A stretch of 60,860 nt of DNA from a virus: positions 1 to 60,860 of the IMG/VR virus record IMGVR_UViG_3300048030_000346; one strand, written 5' to 3'. The notes beneath the pieces are model-generated. The model was not told the DNA's origin, did not search any database, and saw only the letters and a list, made by a program, of their open reading frames with translations. How positions within the stretch are numbered: the first letter of the stretch is position 1; every line of letters starts with the position of its first letter. This document shows, piece after piece, positions 31,532 to 38,570 of this stretch. A program made the position numbers and the translations under genes.

Positions 31532-31708
31532 ATGAAATTTGAAAAGGAAATACCTGTGGCTGACAAATTACCTGCAGATACAGTAATGGTTGGAGAAGAA
31601 ATGTCGATATTAGCAGACGCAAGCAACAAACACATTAGAGAGTTTCTAGTTAAAAATGGTGAGCATTTAAAGTCAGCACTAGTGGAGAAAGTATTATGTG
31701 GGCACTAA
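31532..31708 (+). CDS. Hypothetical small protein
   Basis: 58 residues, acidic, MKFEKEIPVADKLPADTV at the start, a short helix at the end with one Cys. Start fixed by AAGGAGAGGGCA directly upstream. Overlaps the next gene by 13 bases. Function unknown. Confidence 0.65.
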   Translation: MKFEKEIPVADKLPADTVMVGEEMSILADASNKHIREFLVKNGEHLKSALVEKVLCGH

Positions 31709-31866
31709 TATGGTTAGCACTAACAAGCACTCAGGAAATGGAACTTTATCACTTAGCTAATTATGCTGACAAAGAAGATTGTGTTACAGCATTAAGTAAA
31801 GCAGCAGTGCTTGTGACAGATAGAAATCAAACTGTAGATTGTGTTTGGATAGATTTGAATAAATGA
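31696..31866 (+). CDS. Small secreted two-cysteine protein
   Basis: 56 residues: short hydrophobic start (MWALIWLALTSTQ), then a soluble part with two Cys (KEDCVTAL, VDCVWIDL) that could form a disulfide in the periplasm. It overlaps the cyclase start as ATGA, so it is co-translated with it and could be a small periplasmic partner of the CHASE2 sensor domain. Layout resembles the protein at 11261. Confidence 0.6.
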   Translation: MWALIWLALTSTQEMELYHLANYADKEDCVTALSKAAVLVTDRNQTVDCVWIDLNK

Positions 31867-33908
31867 AAAAACTAATATTTTCCCCAATATGGAGCATTAT
31901 AGTTTTGGGCATTCTTGCGTGGGTAATGCAAAGTAATCCACCATTTTTAGAAAGTCTTAAACTACGATACTTTGACACACTTATTGTAAATCAACAACCT
32001 GTTGAAAACAACATTTACACAGTGAACATCGATGAACCAAGTTTAGAGGCATACGGACAATGGCCGTGGCCGAGAGGTGATTATGGTAGCCTTATAGAGG
32101 ATTTATATGCCAGAGGCGCTGGACTAGTGGTGTTCAATGTGTTGATGTCGGAAACAGACAGATCAGGTGAAGATGCTACATTAGCCTTAACTATGCAGCA
32201 ATTGCCTGTTATCGTTACAATGTTGGGTGCAGAGGAGAATAAGAATGAAGCGATCAATCCTGGTGCTACTATTGTTAACAGCGATTATATTGGTACCATT
32301 CCTAGTGTTCCTGGTATTATTGCTAATGTACCTGATGTGGAATTCAACGCAGTAGGCAGTGGAATAACCAACAGTTGGGCAGAAGTAGACGGCGTAACAA
32401 GACGAATACCTTTAGTGGTTGAAAGCGGCGGCACATTGTATCCAAATGTTACAATGGAAGTGCTACGTGTTCTAGCAGGTGATCCTTCGTTCCAAATCAA
32501 ACTATCACCTATGGGTGTAGACAAACTACGCATACCGCAGTTTGGTATAATACAAACATCACCTACAGGCGAAGTGTGGATAGACTGGAGCCAACGCAGC
32601 AAAAGCGTGAGCGCAGTAGACTTACCAGATGACTTTGCTGGCGGTATAGTGTTTGTAGGACCAACAGCAGCAGGGCTTACACAGCCACTAGCAACAGCAG
32701 CAGGCAGCGTATTTCCACACGAAGTACAAGCAGCAATGCTAGGAACAGTGTTTAATCAATCAAATATTAGCAGACATCCAGACGCAGAACAGTGGGCAGA
32801 GTTAGCCGCCTTTATAGCAGTAGGTATAGTACTAATTTTAATCGCACGATGGACATATGTAGGTATAGCCTTTTTTGTGCTTGCAGTTGGCGGCAGCATT
32901 TATGGTAGCAACTATATTTTTGCACAGTATGCCTTGCTCGTAGACGGTGCTTTACCTGCTGCATTTTTAATTCTTGTAGGATTAATACGTTATGTATTAA
33001 AGTTTGTTGACGAGTTTTTACAAAAGAACGCTATCAAAAAACAGTTTGCTGGATATGCATCTCCTACAGTTGTGCGTATGTTACAAGAAAATCCTGCTTT
33101 AATCAAAGAAGGAATGAAAAAAGAAGTTAGTATAGTGTTCAGTGATTTGCGTGGATTTACACCACTAGGTGAATCTTTTGGTGATGATGTTAAAGGTCTT
33201 ACTAAAATTATGAATGGCTATATGGACAGTATTACACAACCTGTTTTAGATATGGATGGAATGATTATCAAGTACATAGGCGATGCAAGTATGCACATAC
33301 ACAATGCGCCTATAGATGATCCTAACCACGCTCGTTCAGCAGTACAGTGTGGCTTAGATATGCTTAAAGCAGTGGAAAAATTTAATGAAAAAGTTATTAT
33401 ACCTGATGGTCGTCCTGCTGTTGGTATGGGTGCTGGTATCAACACAGGGTTGGGTTACCTTGGTGAAATGGGAAGTACTAAACGTCATTCATATGATGTC
33501 CTTGGAGACGCTGTCAGCACCGCAGCAAGAGTAGAAAGCAAGTGTAAAGAGTACGGATGTCTACTACTTGTTGGAGAATCTACATACGAGCAAACAAAAG
33601 ACGATTTCTTCTATCTCAAAGTAGATGACTTGCAAGTCAAAGGCAAAAGTGTAGGACTTAGTATATATACAGTACTCGATGGCGGTCCACCTGCTTGGTC
33701 TGTTCCCCAACGTAGACACGCCGATATGCATACTGCATATAAAGCACAGGACTGGGATGAAGCTATACGTTTATGTAAAACAATATACACTAATTTTGAC
33801 CATAGAATGGAAAAATATTATGATATGTGGATTGAACGATGCGAGTATATGAAAACACAAGACTTGCCTTCAGATTGGAATGGCGTTTTTGTGGCCACAA
33901 GTAAATAA
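31863..33908 (+). CDS. CHASE2-domain class III adenylate cyclase
   Basis: 681 residues. N-terminal membrane helix, periplasmic CHASE2 sensor (about 35-305, with VNIDEPSLEAYGQWPWPRGD and the FVGPTAAGL end), three further helices (about 315-390), then a class III cyclase domain. SIVFSDLRGFT (Asp428) and YIGDASM (Asp474) bind the two metals; Lys470 and Asp545 are the adenine-selecting pair, predicting cAMP. In GDAVSTAARVES the transition-state Arg556 is present but the Asn four residues before it is Ser552. So it is an adenylate cyclase by motif, possibly of reduced activity. It follows the FecR/curli locus, a pairing also seen in bacteria. Confidence 0.93.
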   Translation: MKKLIFSPIWSIIVLGILAWVMQSNPPFLESLKLRYFDTLIVNQQPVENNIYTVNIDEPSLEAYGQWPWPRGDYGSLIEDLYARGAGLVVFNVLMSETDRSGEDATLALTMQQLPVIVTMLGAEENKNEAINPGATIVNSDYIGTIPSVPGIIANVPDVEFNAVGSGITNSWAEVDGVTRRIPLVVESGGTLYPNVTMEVLRVLAGDPSFQIKLSPMGVDKLRIPQFGIIQTSPTGEVWIDWSQRSKSVSAVDLPDDFAGGIVFVGPTAAGLTQPLATAAGSVFPHEVQAAMLGTVFNQSNISRHPDAEQWAELAAFIAVGIVLILIARWTYVGIAFFVLAVGGSIYGSNYIFAQYALLVDGALPAAFLILVGLIRYVLKFVDEFLQKNAIKKQFAGYASPTVVRMLQENPALIKEGMKKEVSIVFSDLRGFTPLGESFGDDVKGLTKIMNGYMDSITQPVLDMDGMIIKYIGDASMHIHNAPIDDPNHARSAVQCGLDMLKAVEKFNEKVIIPDGRPAVGMGAGINTGLGYLGEMGSTKRHSYDVLGDAVSTAARVESKCKEYGCLLLVGESTYEQTKDDFFYLKVDDLQVKGKSVGLSIYTVLDGGPPAWSVPQRRHADMHTAYKAQDWDEAIRLCKTIYTNFDHRMEKYYDMWIERCEYMKTQDLPSDWNGVFVATSK

Positions 33909-33911
33909 TAT

Positions 33912-34580
33912 ATGCTGCATTTATTGTTCAAGAATTATTTTAATAAGCCTTTTGTTGAAGAAAAGCGTAAAACCGATGACATAAATGTTATTTGGATACA
34001 CGGGGCAAACCAAACTAGTTTAAGTTTTAATTATTTACGAAATAAAACTAAATTTACAAATGAAATTTTTGTAAATTATAGTAGTGCTGATAAGTTTTAC
34101 TATAATCTTGATAAGATAAGCGAACAAATTCAAAACAAAGGACCACACTTTGTCATAGGACACAGTATGGGTGGATTATATGCTTTACACCTAACACAGA
34201 TGCATAGAATAGTAGGAGGTGTAAGTATTAGCACACCGTTTGCTGGAAGCTGGACAGCAGACTGGGCAAAATATATTGTTCCTAGTTATCCATTATTTAG
34301 AGATGTAGGTCGTAGAAGTTTGCCTATAAAAAATGCAACTGATGTAAAATTAAACATTCCTTGGACACAGATAATTACTACTAGCGGAATGGTACCATAT
34401 CACGGAGGCCCTAATGACGGCGTTGTTACACTTGAAAGTATGCAATCAAGGAATGATATGGATAAGGTAGAACTAGCACACACGCATTATGAAACTATGG
34501 TATCACATCAGGTTGCCGAAGTTATTCAGAATTCGTACTCTCGTGTTTCAGAAGAAGTGCATTCACTTCGTCAGTCTTAA
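33912..34580 (+). CDS. Alpha/beta-hydrolase, lipase-like
   Basis: 222 residues. IWIHGANQT is the oxyanion region, HFVIGHSMGGLYAL the nucleophile elbow with Ser85, PNDGVV gives the acid Asp and ELAHTHYET the catalytic His. Small cap region, similar to esterase/lipase-like hydrolases. No signal peptide, so a cytoplasmic esterase or lipase. It follows the cyclase by 3 bases. Its end overlaps the convergent gene at 34522. Substrate unknown. Confidence 0.85.
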   Translation: MLHLLFKNYFNKPFVEEKRKTDDINVIWIHGANQTSLSFNYLRNKTKFTNEIFVNYSSADKFYYNLDKISEQIQNKGPHFVIGHSMGGLYALHLTQMHRIVGGVSISTPFAGSWTADWAKYIVPSYPLFRDVGRRSLPIKNATDVKLNIPWTQIITTSGMVPYHGGPNDGVVTLESMQSRNDMDKVELAHTHYETMVSHQVAEVIQNSYSRVSEEVHSLRQS

Positions 34581-34749
34581 CTAACCAACCACTTTCATTT
34601 ACAACAAATACATCGCCGGGCTTGTATAACCAATGATCTTTTTGTGTGCCATCTTGAGCTACACCCATTACTTCACCTTCCCAATCGCCCTTCACCTTAA
34701 ATCCTTTACCGCCAGGAATACTATCAATATTATAGTCTACCCACATCAT
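34522..34749 (-). CDS. Hypothetical protein
   Basis: 75 residues, beta-rich, Trp and Gly rich (KGDWEGEVMGVAQDGTQKDH, KPGDVFVVNESGWLV), like a small SH3-type barrel. Lies at the end of the minus-strand block, convergent with the hydrolase with a 59-base overlap. Overlaps the gene before it by 4 bases (ATGA). Function unknown. Confidence 0.68.
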   Translation of the reverse strand: MMWVDYNIDSIPGGKGFKVKGDWEGEVMGVAQDGTQKDHWLYKPGDVFVVNESGWLVKTDEVNALLLKHESTNSE

Positions 34750-35018
34750 AATGCTTTCTCCACTAGTTTTGCGCTAGGATACTTTAACATAAACAAAGTA
34801 CCCTGTTTGCTATTTGGTATTTCTACGTAAATGTCACAACGACAATAAATGTCTTCTGGTAAAGTTTGACTATTAGTACGTAACCAAACCCACTGCCAAT
34901 CATTTTCTTCTACTGTTTTAAAAATATCTGCACCAATTTCTCGTTGTATCCACATCGCTTCCATTGGCTTGTTGACGTGCGACCATTTATATTCGCATTG
35001 TCCAATATAATATCTCAT
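34746..35018 (-). CDS. Hypothetical protein
   Basis: 90 residues, aromatic-rich (WQWVWLRTN), with two near-adjacent Cys (YCRCDIYVEI). Mixed alpha/beta, no signal peptide. Sits between the Cys-rich micro-protein and the small barrel-like protein, in one minus-strand run. Function unknown. Confidence 0.68.
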   Translation of the reverse strand: MRYYIGQCEYKWSHVNKPMEAMWIQREIGADIFKTVEENDWQWVWLRTNSQTLPEDIYCRCDIYVEIPNSKQGTLFMLKYPSAKLVEKAL

Positions 35019-35026
35019 ACATTTAC

Positions 35027-35152
35027 TTATTTTTTTATTTTATCTTCGCAATCACATCTGAAGCAAACATCATTTACACACTTAGAACAATCCGGCTTAT
35101 TGCAATGGCAATCGTGTCCGCAAGTTTTACACTGGCGAACAGGACCGCTCAC
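35027..35152 (-). CDS. Cysteine-rich micro-protein
   Basis: 41 residues with nine Cys and two His in CxxC/CxC spacing (QCKTCGHDCHCNKPDCSKC, then VCFRCDCED), a metal-binding or zinc-knuckle type. The start is GTG, overlapping the preceding TGA on this strand (GTGA). It could store or chelate metal, or bind nucleic acid; similar micro-proteins occur in marine phages. Confidence 0.72.
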   Translation of the reverse strand: MSGPVRQCKTCGHDCHCNKPDCSKCVNDVCFRCDCEDKIKK

Positions 35153-35502
35153 CTTGCCGTTCTCTTTTTTAACGGCTCTTTAGTTTCTTTGTTGCCACCT
35201 GAATCAAAATCATTGCTTTGGGTTTTGTATTCATCAACTAAACGTTGTAACTCGTCTTGACGTTGAGGATTAAGTTTTGCACGATATTCTAAAACCATAC
35301 TTAGTTTACTGTTTAAACGGATAAGATCATTGTCTAGCATACGCACACGGTCAACAAGTTTAATTAGTGTACCCATTGCTTGACCAATAACTACGTCAAT
35401 TTCATTTGTAACCCATTTCCAAATAAAGAATATAAAGTAGGCCATACCCATTGTTGCAACAATAGGAAATCCATACTCTGCTATTACCTTGCCTAAATCC
35501 AT
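35149..35502 (-). CDS. Holin-like membrane protein 1
   Basis: 117 residues: a short N-terminal segment MDLGKVIAEYGFPIVA leading into one membrane helix, then a coiled-coil region (VDRVRMLDNDLIRLNSKL) and a polar tail. The EYGFPI-helix-coiled-coil layout is that of the small BhlA/UviB-type holins. It has a near relative at 35681-35959. A holin would permeabilise the inner membrane at lysis; this is inferred from layout. Confidence 0.66.
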   Translation of the reverse strand: MDLGKVIAEYGFPIVATMGMAYFIFFIWKWVTNEIDVVIGQAMGTLIKLVDRVRMLDNDLIRLNSKLSMVLEYRAKLNPQRQDELQRLVDEYKTQSNDFDSGGNKETKEPLKKRTAR

Positions 35503-35712
35503 TTATTCACCGAACATACTAATTAGTGCTGGCCCAAATTCTCCAGCAGTCCAACCTAGTGCTACTATAGCAACTACTCCCATAACTAGCCATTTCATTT
35601 TGAAATCGTCTACGTCCATTCTAAATGCAACTAATTCGTTTCCTAAAATTCTTATTGCAAGTTCTAACTTGCCTTTGTCATCAGTCCCGTCTGGCATCAT
35701 CTTTTCCTTCAT
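35503..35712 (-). CDS. Small membrane protein between the holin-like genes
   Basis: 69 residues, helical charged N-terminus and one membrane helix near the C-terminus (WLVMGVVAIVALGWTAGEFG). Overlaps the end of the gene before it by 32 bases and abuts the next one. Possibly an accessory of the two holin-like proteins. Confidence 0.65.
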   Translation of the reverse strand: MKEKMMPDGTDDKGKLELAIRILGNELVAFRMDVDDFKMKWLVMGVVAIVALGWTAGEFGPALISMFGE

Positions 35713-35959
35713 TTGCTGCGATTCGATCTGTATTTGGTCTAACGTTTAATGCATAACTTAATAATGCATCAATCTTAACAAGATCATTATTCATAGTTTG
35801 GACACGATTATCCAGTTGCCCAATTATATTTTTTAGTGTTGTGACACTTGAAGTAACACCTGCTAGTATAAACTTCAGTGTTAAAAAAACAAATCCCCCT
35901 GCGGCACCCGCTGCGGCAATAGGAAAACCAACATCAGCTACTAGTGATAAAAAGTCCAT
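35681..35959 (-). CDS. Holin-like membrane protein 2
   Basis: 92 residues from the ATG at 35959, which has GGAGC upstream on the minus strand. MDFLSLVADVGFPIAAAGAA, one membrane helix and a heptad-like stretch (LDNRVQTMNNDLVKIDALL) repeat the layout of the protein at 35149; the two share FPIxA and the xxDNDLxxxxxxLxxxL spacing. A late-type TAAATA box lies on this strand at 35994-35999. Holin function is inferred. Confidence 0.66.
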   Translation of the reverse strand: MDFLSLVADVGFPIAAAGAAGGFVFLTLKFILAGVTSSVTTLKNIIGQLDNRVQTMNNDLVKIDALLSYALNVRPNTDRIAANEGKDDARRD

Positions 35960-35993
35960 TCTTGCTCCAATAAGCGCCCTCACGCTCTATAGG

Positions 35994-35999
35994 TATTTA
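35994..35999 (-). promoter_or_regulatory. Late-promoter motif TAAATA, minus strand
   Basis: TAAATA on the minus strand, 34 bases before the ATG of holin-like protein 2, consistent with late lysis genes. Confidence 0.5.
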
Positions 36000-36002
36000 C
36001 CA

Positions 36003-36929
36003 TTAAACTGCCTTTATAAAAGGGCATCCTCGTTCCGGCCAACAGTCTTCCATATCAAAGTATTTGAATAATTCTTTTATATCTTTAGGATCTAAATATT
36101 TTCTTGTATGTGTATGTAATCCAGCTACAAAATATTTGTATCCCATTAAAGCTGCATTATGCTCTTCACTTTTTATATAAAATTCTAATCCTTTTAACAT
36201 TCGCGGATCTTTAAAACAATGCTCCCAAATGGTTAATGTGTTACCTGGTACATTTCCTTGATCTTGTATACCTTTTGCAATGCAATATATTTCATATAGA
36301 TAAAATTCAGCCATATTAGAATATTCACCGCACCAACTTAGCATCCACTTGTGCAATTCTTTTTTGCCTTTGAAATGTTTTACAAGTTTTTGTACTGATT
36401 TCTTCTTCATAACAAATGGAGTTATATTCGTACTAAGTTTTAAATGTTGCACACCTCTAAATCTTACATCTAGCTTTGCACAGCAAACCATACACCAAGA
36501 TCTCAAATAATGATCGGCAAATGATATATCTTCAGGATGTGTTTGTTTTACGTCACTTAATCTACAAGGCTTTACAAAAAAGTTTTTACAATCAAATACA
36601 GTGTAATTTTCTGTTGTGACTATATCTGATACAAATAACTTTAACAATTGTTGATTATAAATAGGCTCAGTATGTAGCCTATATTCTATGTCATTCAAGT
36701 CATAATCATTAAAAAATAAATCCTTATGATATAGTTTTGTATCAAATTTTACTAAAAGAGGATCACAAGTTTCTTTATACCATTTTCTAAAATGAGGATA
36801 TCTTGCTGCATCTTCATTGTAAATAAAAACTAATCTACAAGGCTGTAAAAATTTGTTTATAGATCTTACTAGTAATTCAAAGTTCCATAAATCTCTATCA
36901 CATATTACACAAACTAATGTTGAATTCAT
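36003..36929 (-). CDS. Glycosyltransferase-like protein (DUF6492-like)
   Basis: 308 residues. N-terminal strand/helix pattern STLVCVICDRDLWNFELLV as in GT-A-type transferases, and FDCKNFFVKPC, where an acidic-aromatic segment stands at the place of the metal-binding DxD. The overall order fits the DUF6492 group of putative glycosyltransferases. It could add a sugar to the phage or host surface. ATG at 36929 chosen because GGAGGT on the minus strand is 10 bases upstream. Its promoter region is shared with the divergent gene at 36997. Confidence 0.7.
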   Translation of the reverse strand: MNSTLVCVICDRDLWNFELLVRSINKFLQPCRLVFIYNEDAARYPHFRKWYKETCDPLLVKFDTKLYHKDLFFNDYDLNDIEYRLHTEPIYNQQLLKLFVSDIVTTENYTVFDCKNFFVKPCRLSDVKQTHPEDISFADHYLRSWCMVCCAKLDVRFRGVQHLKLSTNITPFVMKKKSVQKLVKHFKGKKELHKWMLSWCGEYSNMAEFYLYEIYCIAKGIQDQGNVPGNTLTIWEHCFKDPRMLKGLEFYIKSEEHNAALMGYKYFVAGLHTHTRKYLDPKDIKELFKYFDMEDCWPERGCPFIKAV

Positions 36930-36936
36930 AAAAAGG

Positions 36937-36965
36937 TTGACCTCCAAGAATATTTATGTTACACT
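36937..36965 (+). promoter_or_regulatory. Sigma70-like promoter in a divergent gap
   Basis: TTGACC (36937-36942), 17 bases, TACACT (36960-36965). The -35 box overlaps the minus-strand SD of the glycosyltransferase, so the two directions share a 67-base gap. Confidence 0.65.
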
Positions 36966-36996
36966 AGTCGTGTTAGAATATAGAATGGAAGAAACT

Positions 36997-37719
36997 ATGG
37001 CAACCAGTGAAGAAAAAAAAGAATTAGTTGATGAGATTATTGGACCTCGTTACTATAAAATTATTATAAATGGATATGGCGGCGAGTCGGCATATATGAG
37101 CTTGACTAAACCAGCATTTGAGTTTTGGAACAAACAAGTAGAGGAACACGGCGATAACGATCTTGTCAATTACCTAGTCAACTCGGAAGACGGCGATTTT
37201 GATTTTGACGAAATTACTGAAATTCCTTCTGAGGCAGACTTTTTAATGAGTCCCGATGCTGACGGAGAAAGTTGGCGCAGTAGTTGGTACGAAGCACCTA
37301 CTGAATTTGAACACAGTTGGGGCGGTGAATATAGTAGTTCAAACATTACTGTAGACGAAGTAGAATCGGATGAATATAACGGCAAATGGATTGCAGATGT
37401 TATTGAAAATAAAAACATTTCGGATTGTGTTGATAGCGACGAAGATTGGGAAACATTAGTCGAAATGGATGTATGCAGCGATACGCCAGAAGGTACGGAA
37501 TATATTGCACAAATGTACAGCAGTGAAAAAGGCTGTTTCTTTGAAGGCGTAGCCGAAACTGTAGGCGAATTTGATATCAAAAAACTGAGAATCCGTACTA
37601 CGGAATATTTAAATGGAGAAGATACAATTACCGAAGTTGAGTATGATGGTGTTGAAGTTGAGAACTATGGCGGCGATACAAACGGTAAGGGTTACTATGC
37701 TTCAGTATGGAAGGCATAA
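36997..37719 (+). CDS. Hypothetical acidic protein
   Basis: 240 residues, strongly acidic (long Glu/Asp-rich stretches), Trp and Tyr scattered (WGGEYSSSNITVDEVESDEY). Start at 36997 follows GGAAGAAAC; an ATG at 36985 is also possible. No catalytic motif. The high negative charge would suit a DNA mimic or an inhibitor of a basic protein, but that is speculation. It has its own promoter. The stop codon forms part of a TAAATA box. Confidence 0.72.
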   Translation: MATSEEKKELVDEIIGPRYYKIIINGYGGESAYMSLTKPAFEFWNKQVEEHGDNDLVNYLVNSEDGDFDFDEITEIPSEADFLMSPDADGESWRSSWYEAPTEFEHSWGGEYSSSNITVDEVESDEYNGKWIADVIENKNISDCVDSDEDWETLVEMDVCSDTPEGTEYIAQMYSSEKGCFFEGVAETVGEFDIKKLRIRTTEYLNGEDTITEVEYDGVEVENYGGDTNGKGYYASVWKA

Positions 37720-37722
37720 ATA
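37717..37722 (+). promoter_or_regulatory. Late-promoter motif TAAATA placed for a leaderless start
   Basis: TAAATA begins with the stop codon of the previous gene and ends 4 bases before the ATG at 37727. Confidence 0.5.
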
Positions 37723-37726
37723 GCAT

Positions 37727-37909
37727 ATGATAGAATATAAAGTTGAGGAAATATTTGAGGATGATCCAGATAATCCTGATAACGTTCTTATGAAAATTCC
37801 AGATGAAGTTAGTGAAAAAATGGGCTGGAAGCCTGGTGATGTTTTAAGGATAACACAAGATGAGAAAGGCAGCATCTCCATTACAAAAGTAGACAATGGC
37901 AAAAAATAG
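37727..37909 (+). CDS. AbrB/SpoVT-like swapped-hairpin protein
   Basis: 60 residues. LMKIPDEVSEKMGWKPGDVL and ITQDEKGSISITKV match the AbrB-type DNA-binding swapped-hairpin fold (IPxxxxxxLGxxxGDxLxV). Such proteins are transition regulators or antitoxins; no toxin partner is seen next to it. Overlaps the IF-1 gene by 14 bases, so the two are co-translated. Confidence 0.75.
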   Translation: MIEYKVEEIFEDDPDNPDNVLMKIPDEVSEKMGWKPGDVLRITQDEKGSISITKVDNGKK

Positions 37910-38114
37910 TGATATAATAGAAGTAGAAGGCAGCATAATTGATGTGCTGCCAAATCAAATGTTTAAGGTAGAACTTGATAATAAACATTTAGTAATATGT
38001 TATACAGGCGGTAAAATGCGCCAGTTTAAGATAAGACTAGTCGCAGGTGACAGGGTTTTAATTGAAATGACTCCTTATGACCTTGAGAAGGGTCGCATTA
38101 CCCGAAGATTATAG
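37896..38114 (+). CDS. infA: Translation initiation factor IF-1
   Basis: 72 residues, the size of bacterial IF-1. DIIEVEGSIIDVLPNQMFKV, GGKMRQFKIRLVAGDRVLIE and MTPYDLEKGRITRRL track the S1-type OB fold of InfA from end to end. IF-1 sits in the 30S A site and speeds initiation with IF-2 and IF-3. Together with bS21, tRNAs and tmRNA encoded in this window it gives the phage several handles on host initiation. The gene overlaps the AbrB-like gene; its stop is next to the promoter of the following gene. Confidence 0.93.
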   Translation: MAKNSDIIEVEGSIIDVLPNQMFKVELDNKHLVICYTGGKMRQFKIRLVAGDRVLIEMTPYDLEKGRITRRL

Positions 38115-38115
38115 G

Positions 38116-38144
38116 TTGACAATCGTTATACTATGTGCTATATT
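38116..38144 (+). promoter_or_regulatory. Sigma70-like promoter
   Basis: TTGACA (38116-38121), 17 bases, TATATT (38139-38144), upstream of the metallopeptidase gene at 38172, which has GAGGGTAC as SD. Confidence 0.78.
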
Positions 38145-38171
38145 AGTATATAAGCAACGTATGAGGGTACA

Positions 38172-38570
38172 ATGATTTATGTACAAGGCGGAACTAAACA
38201 GCAACGTAGATATGCCTATAGCATAATTGAGTTTGTGTGTAACAAGTTTAAAATTAATCCAGATATCGAAGTTTACTTTCGTAGACTTACAAATGAGCAC
38301 AGTCTTGGTGGATGTGTGCAAGTAGACAACGGCGAATATGAAATCGATATAAAGCGTAGTTTGCGTTTACGTGATTTATTGACTACATTAGCACACGAAA
38401 TTGTACACGTAAAACAGTATGAATTAGGACAACTTGCACAAAACAGTGAAAGTCATATCGAGTATTGGGATAGACCTAGTGAAATTGAAGCACACGGTCG
38501 TGAAACAGGTTTGTTTATTCGCTGGGCTGAAGAAAACAACTTAGCAAGCAAGAAGTGGACGCAGGTATGA
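38172..38570 (+). CDS. SprT-like zinc metallopeptidase
   Basis: 132 residues with the zinc site HEIVH (His75, Glu76, His79) in TLAHEIVHVKQYELGQL and a downstream Glu region (RPSEIEAHGRE) for the third ligand. SprT/SprTN-type proteins remove DNA-bound proteins or act as minigluzincins; the phage target is unknown. Own promoter upstream, ATGA overlap with the next gene. Confidence 0.82.
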   Translation: MIYVQGGTKQQRRYAYSIIEFVCNKFKINPDIEVYFRRLTNEHSLGGCVQVDNGEYEIDIKRSLRLRDLLTTLAHEIVHVKQYELGQLAQNSESHIEYWDRPSEIEAHGRETGLFIRWAEENNLASKKWTQV

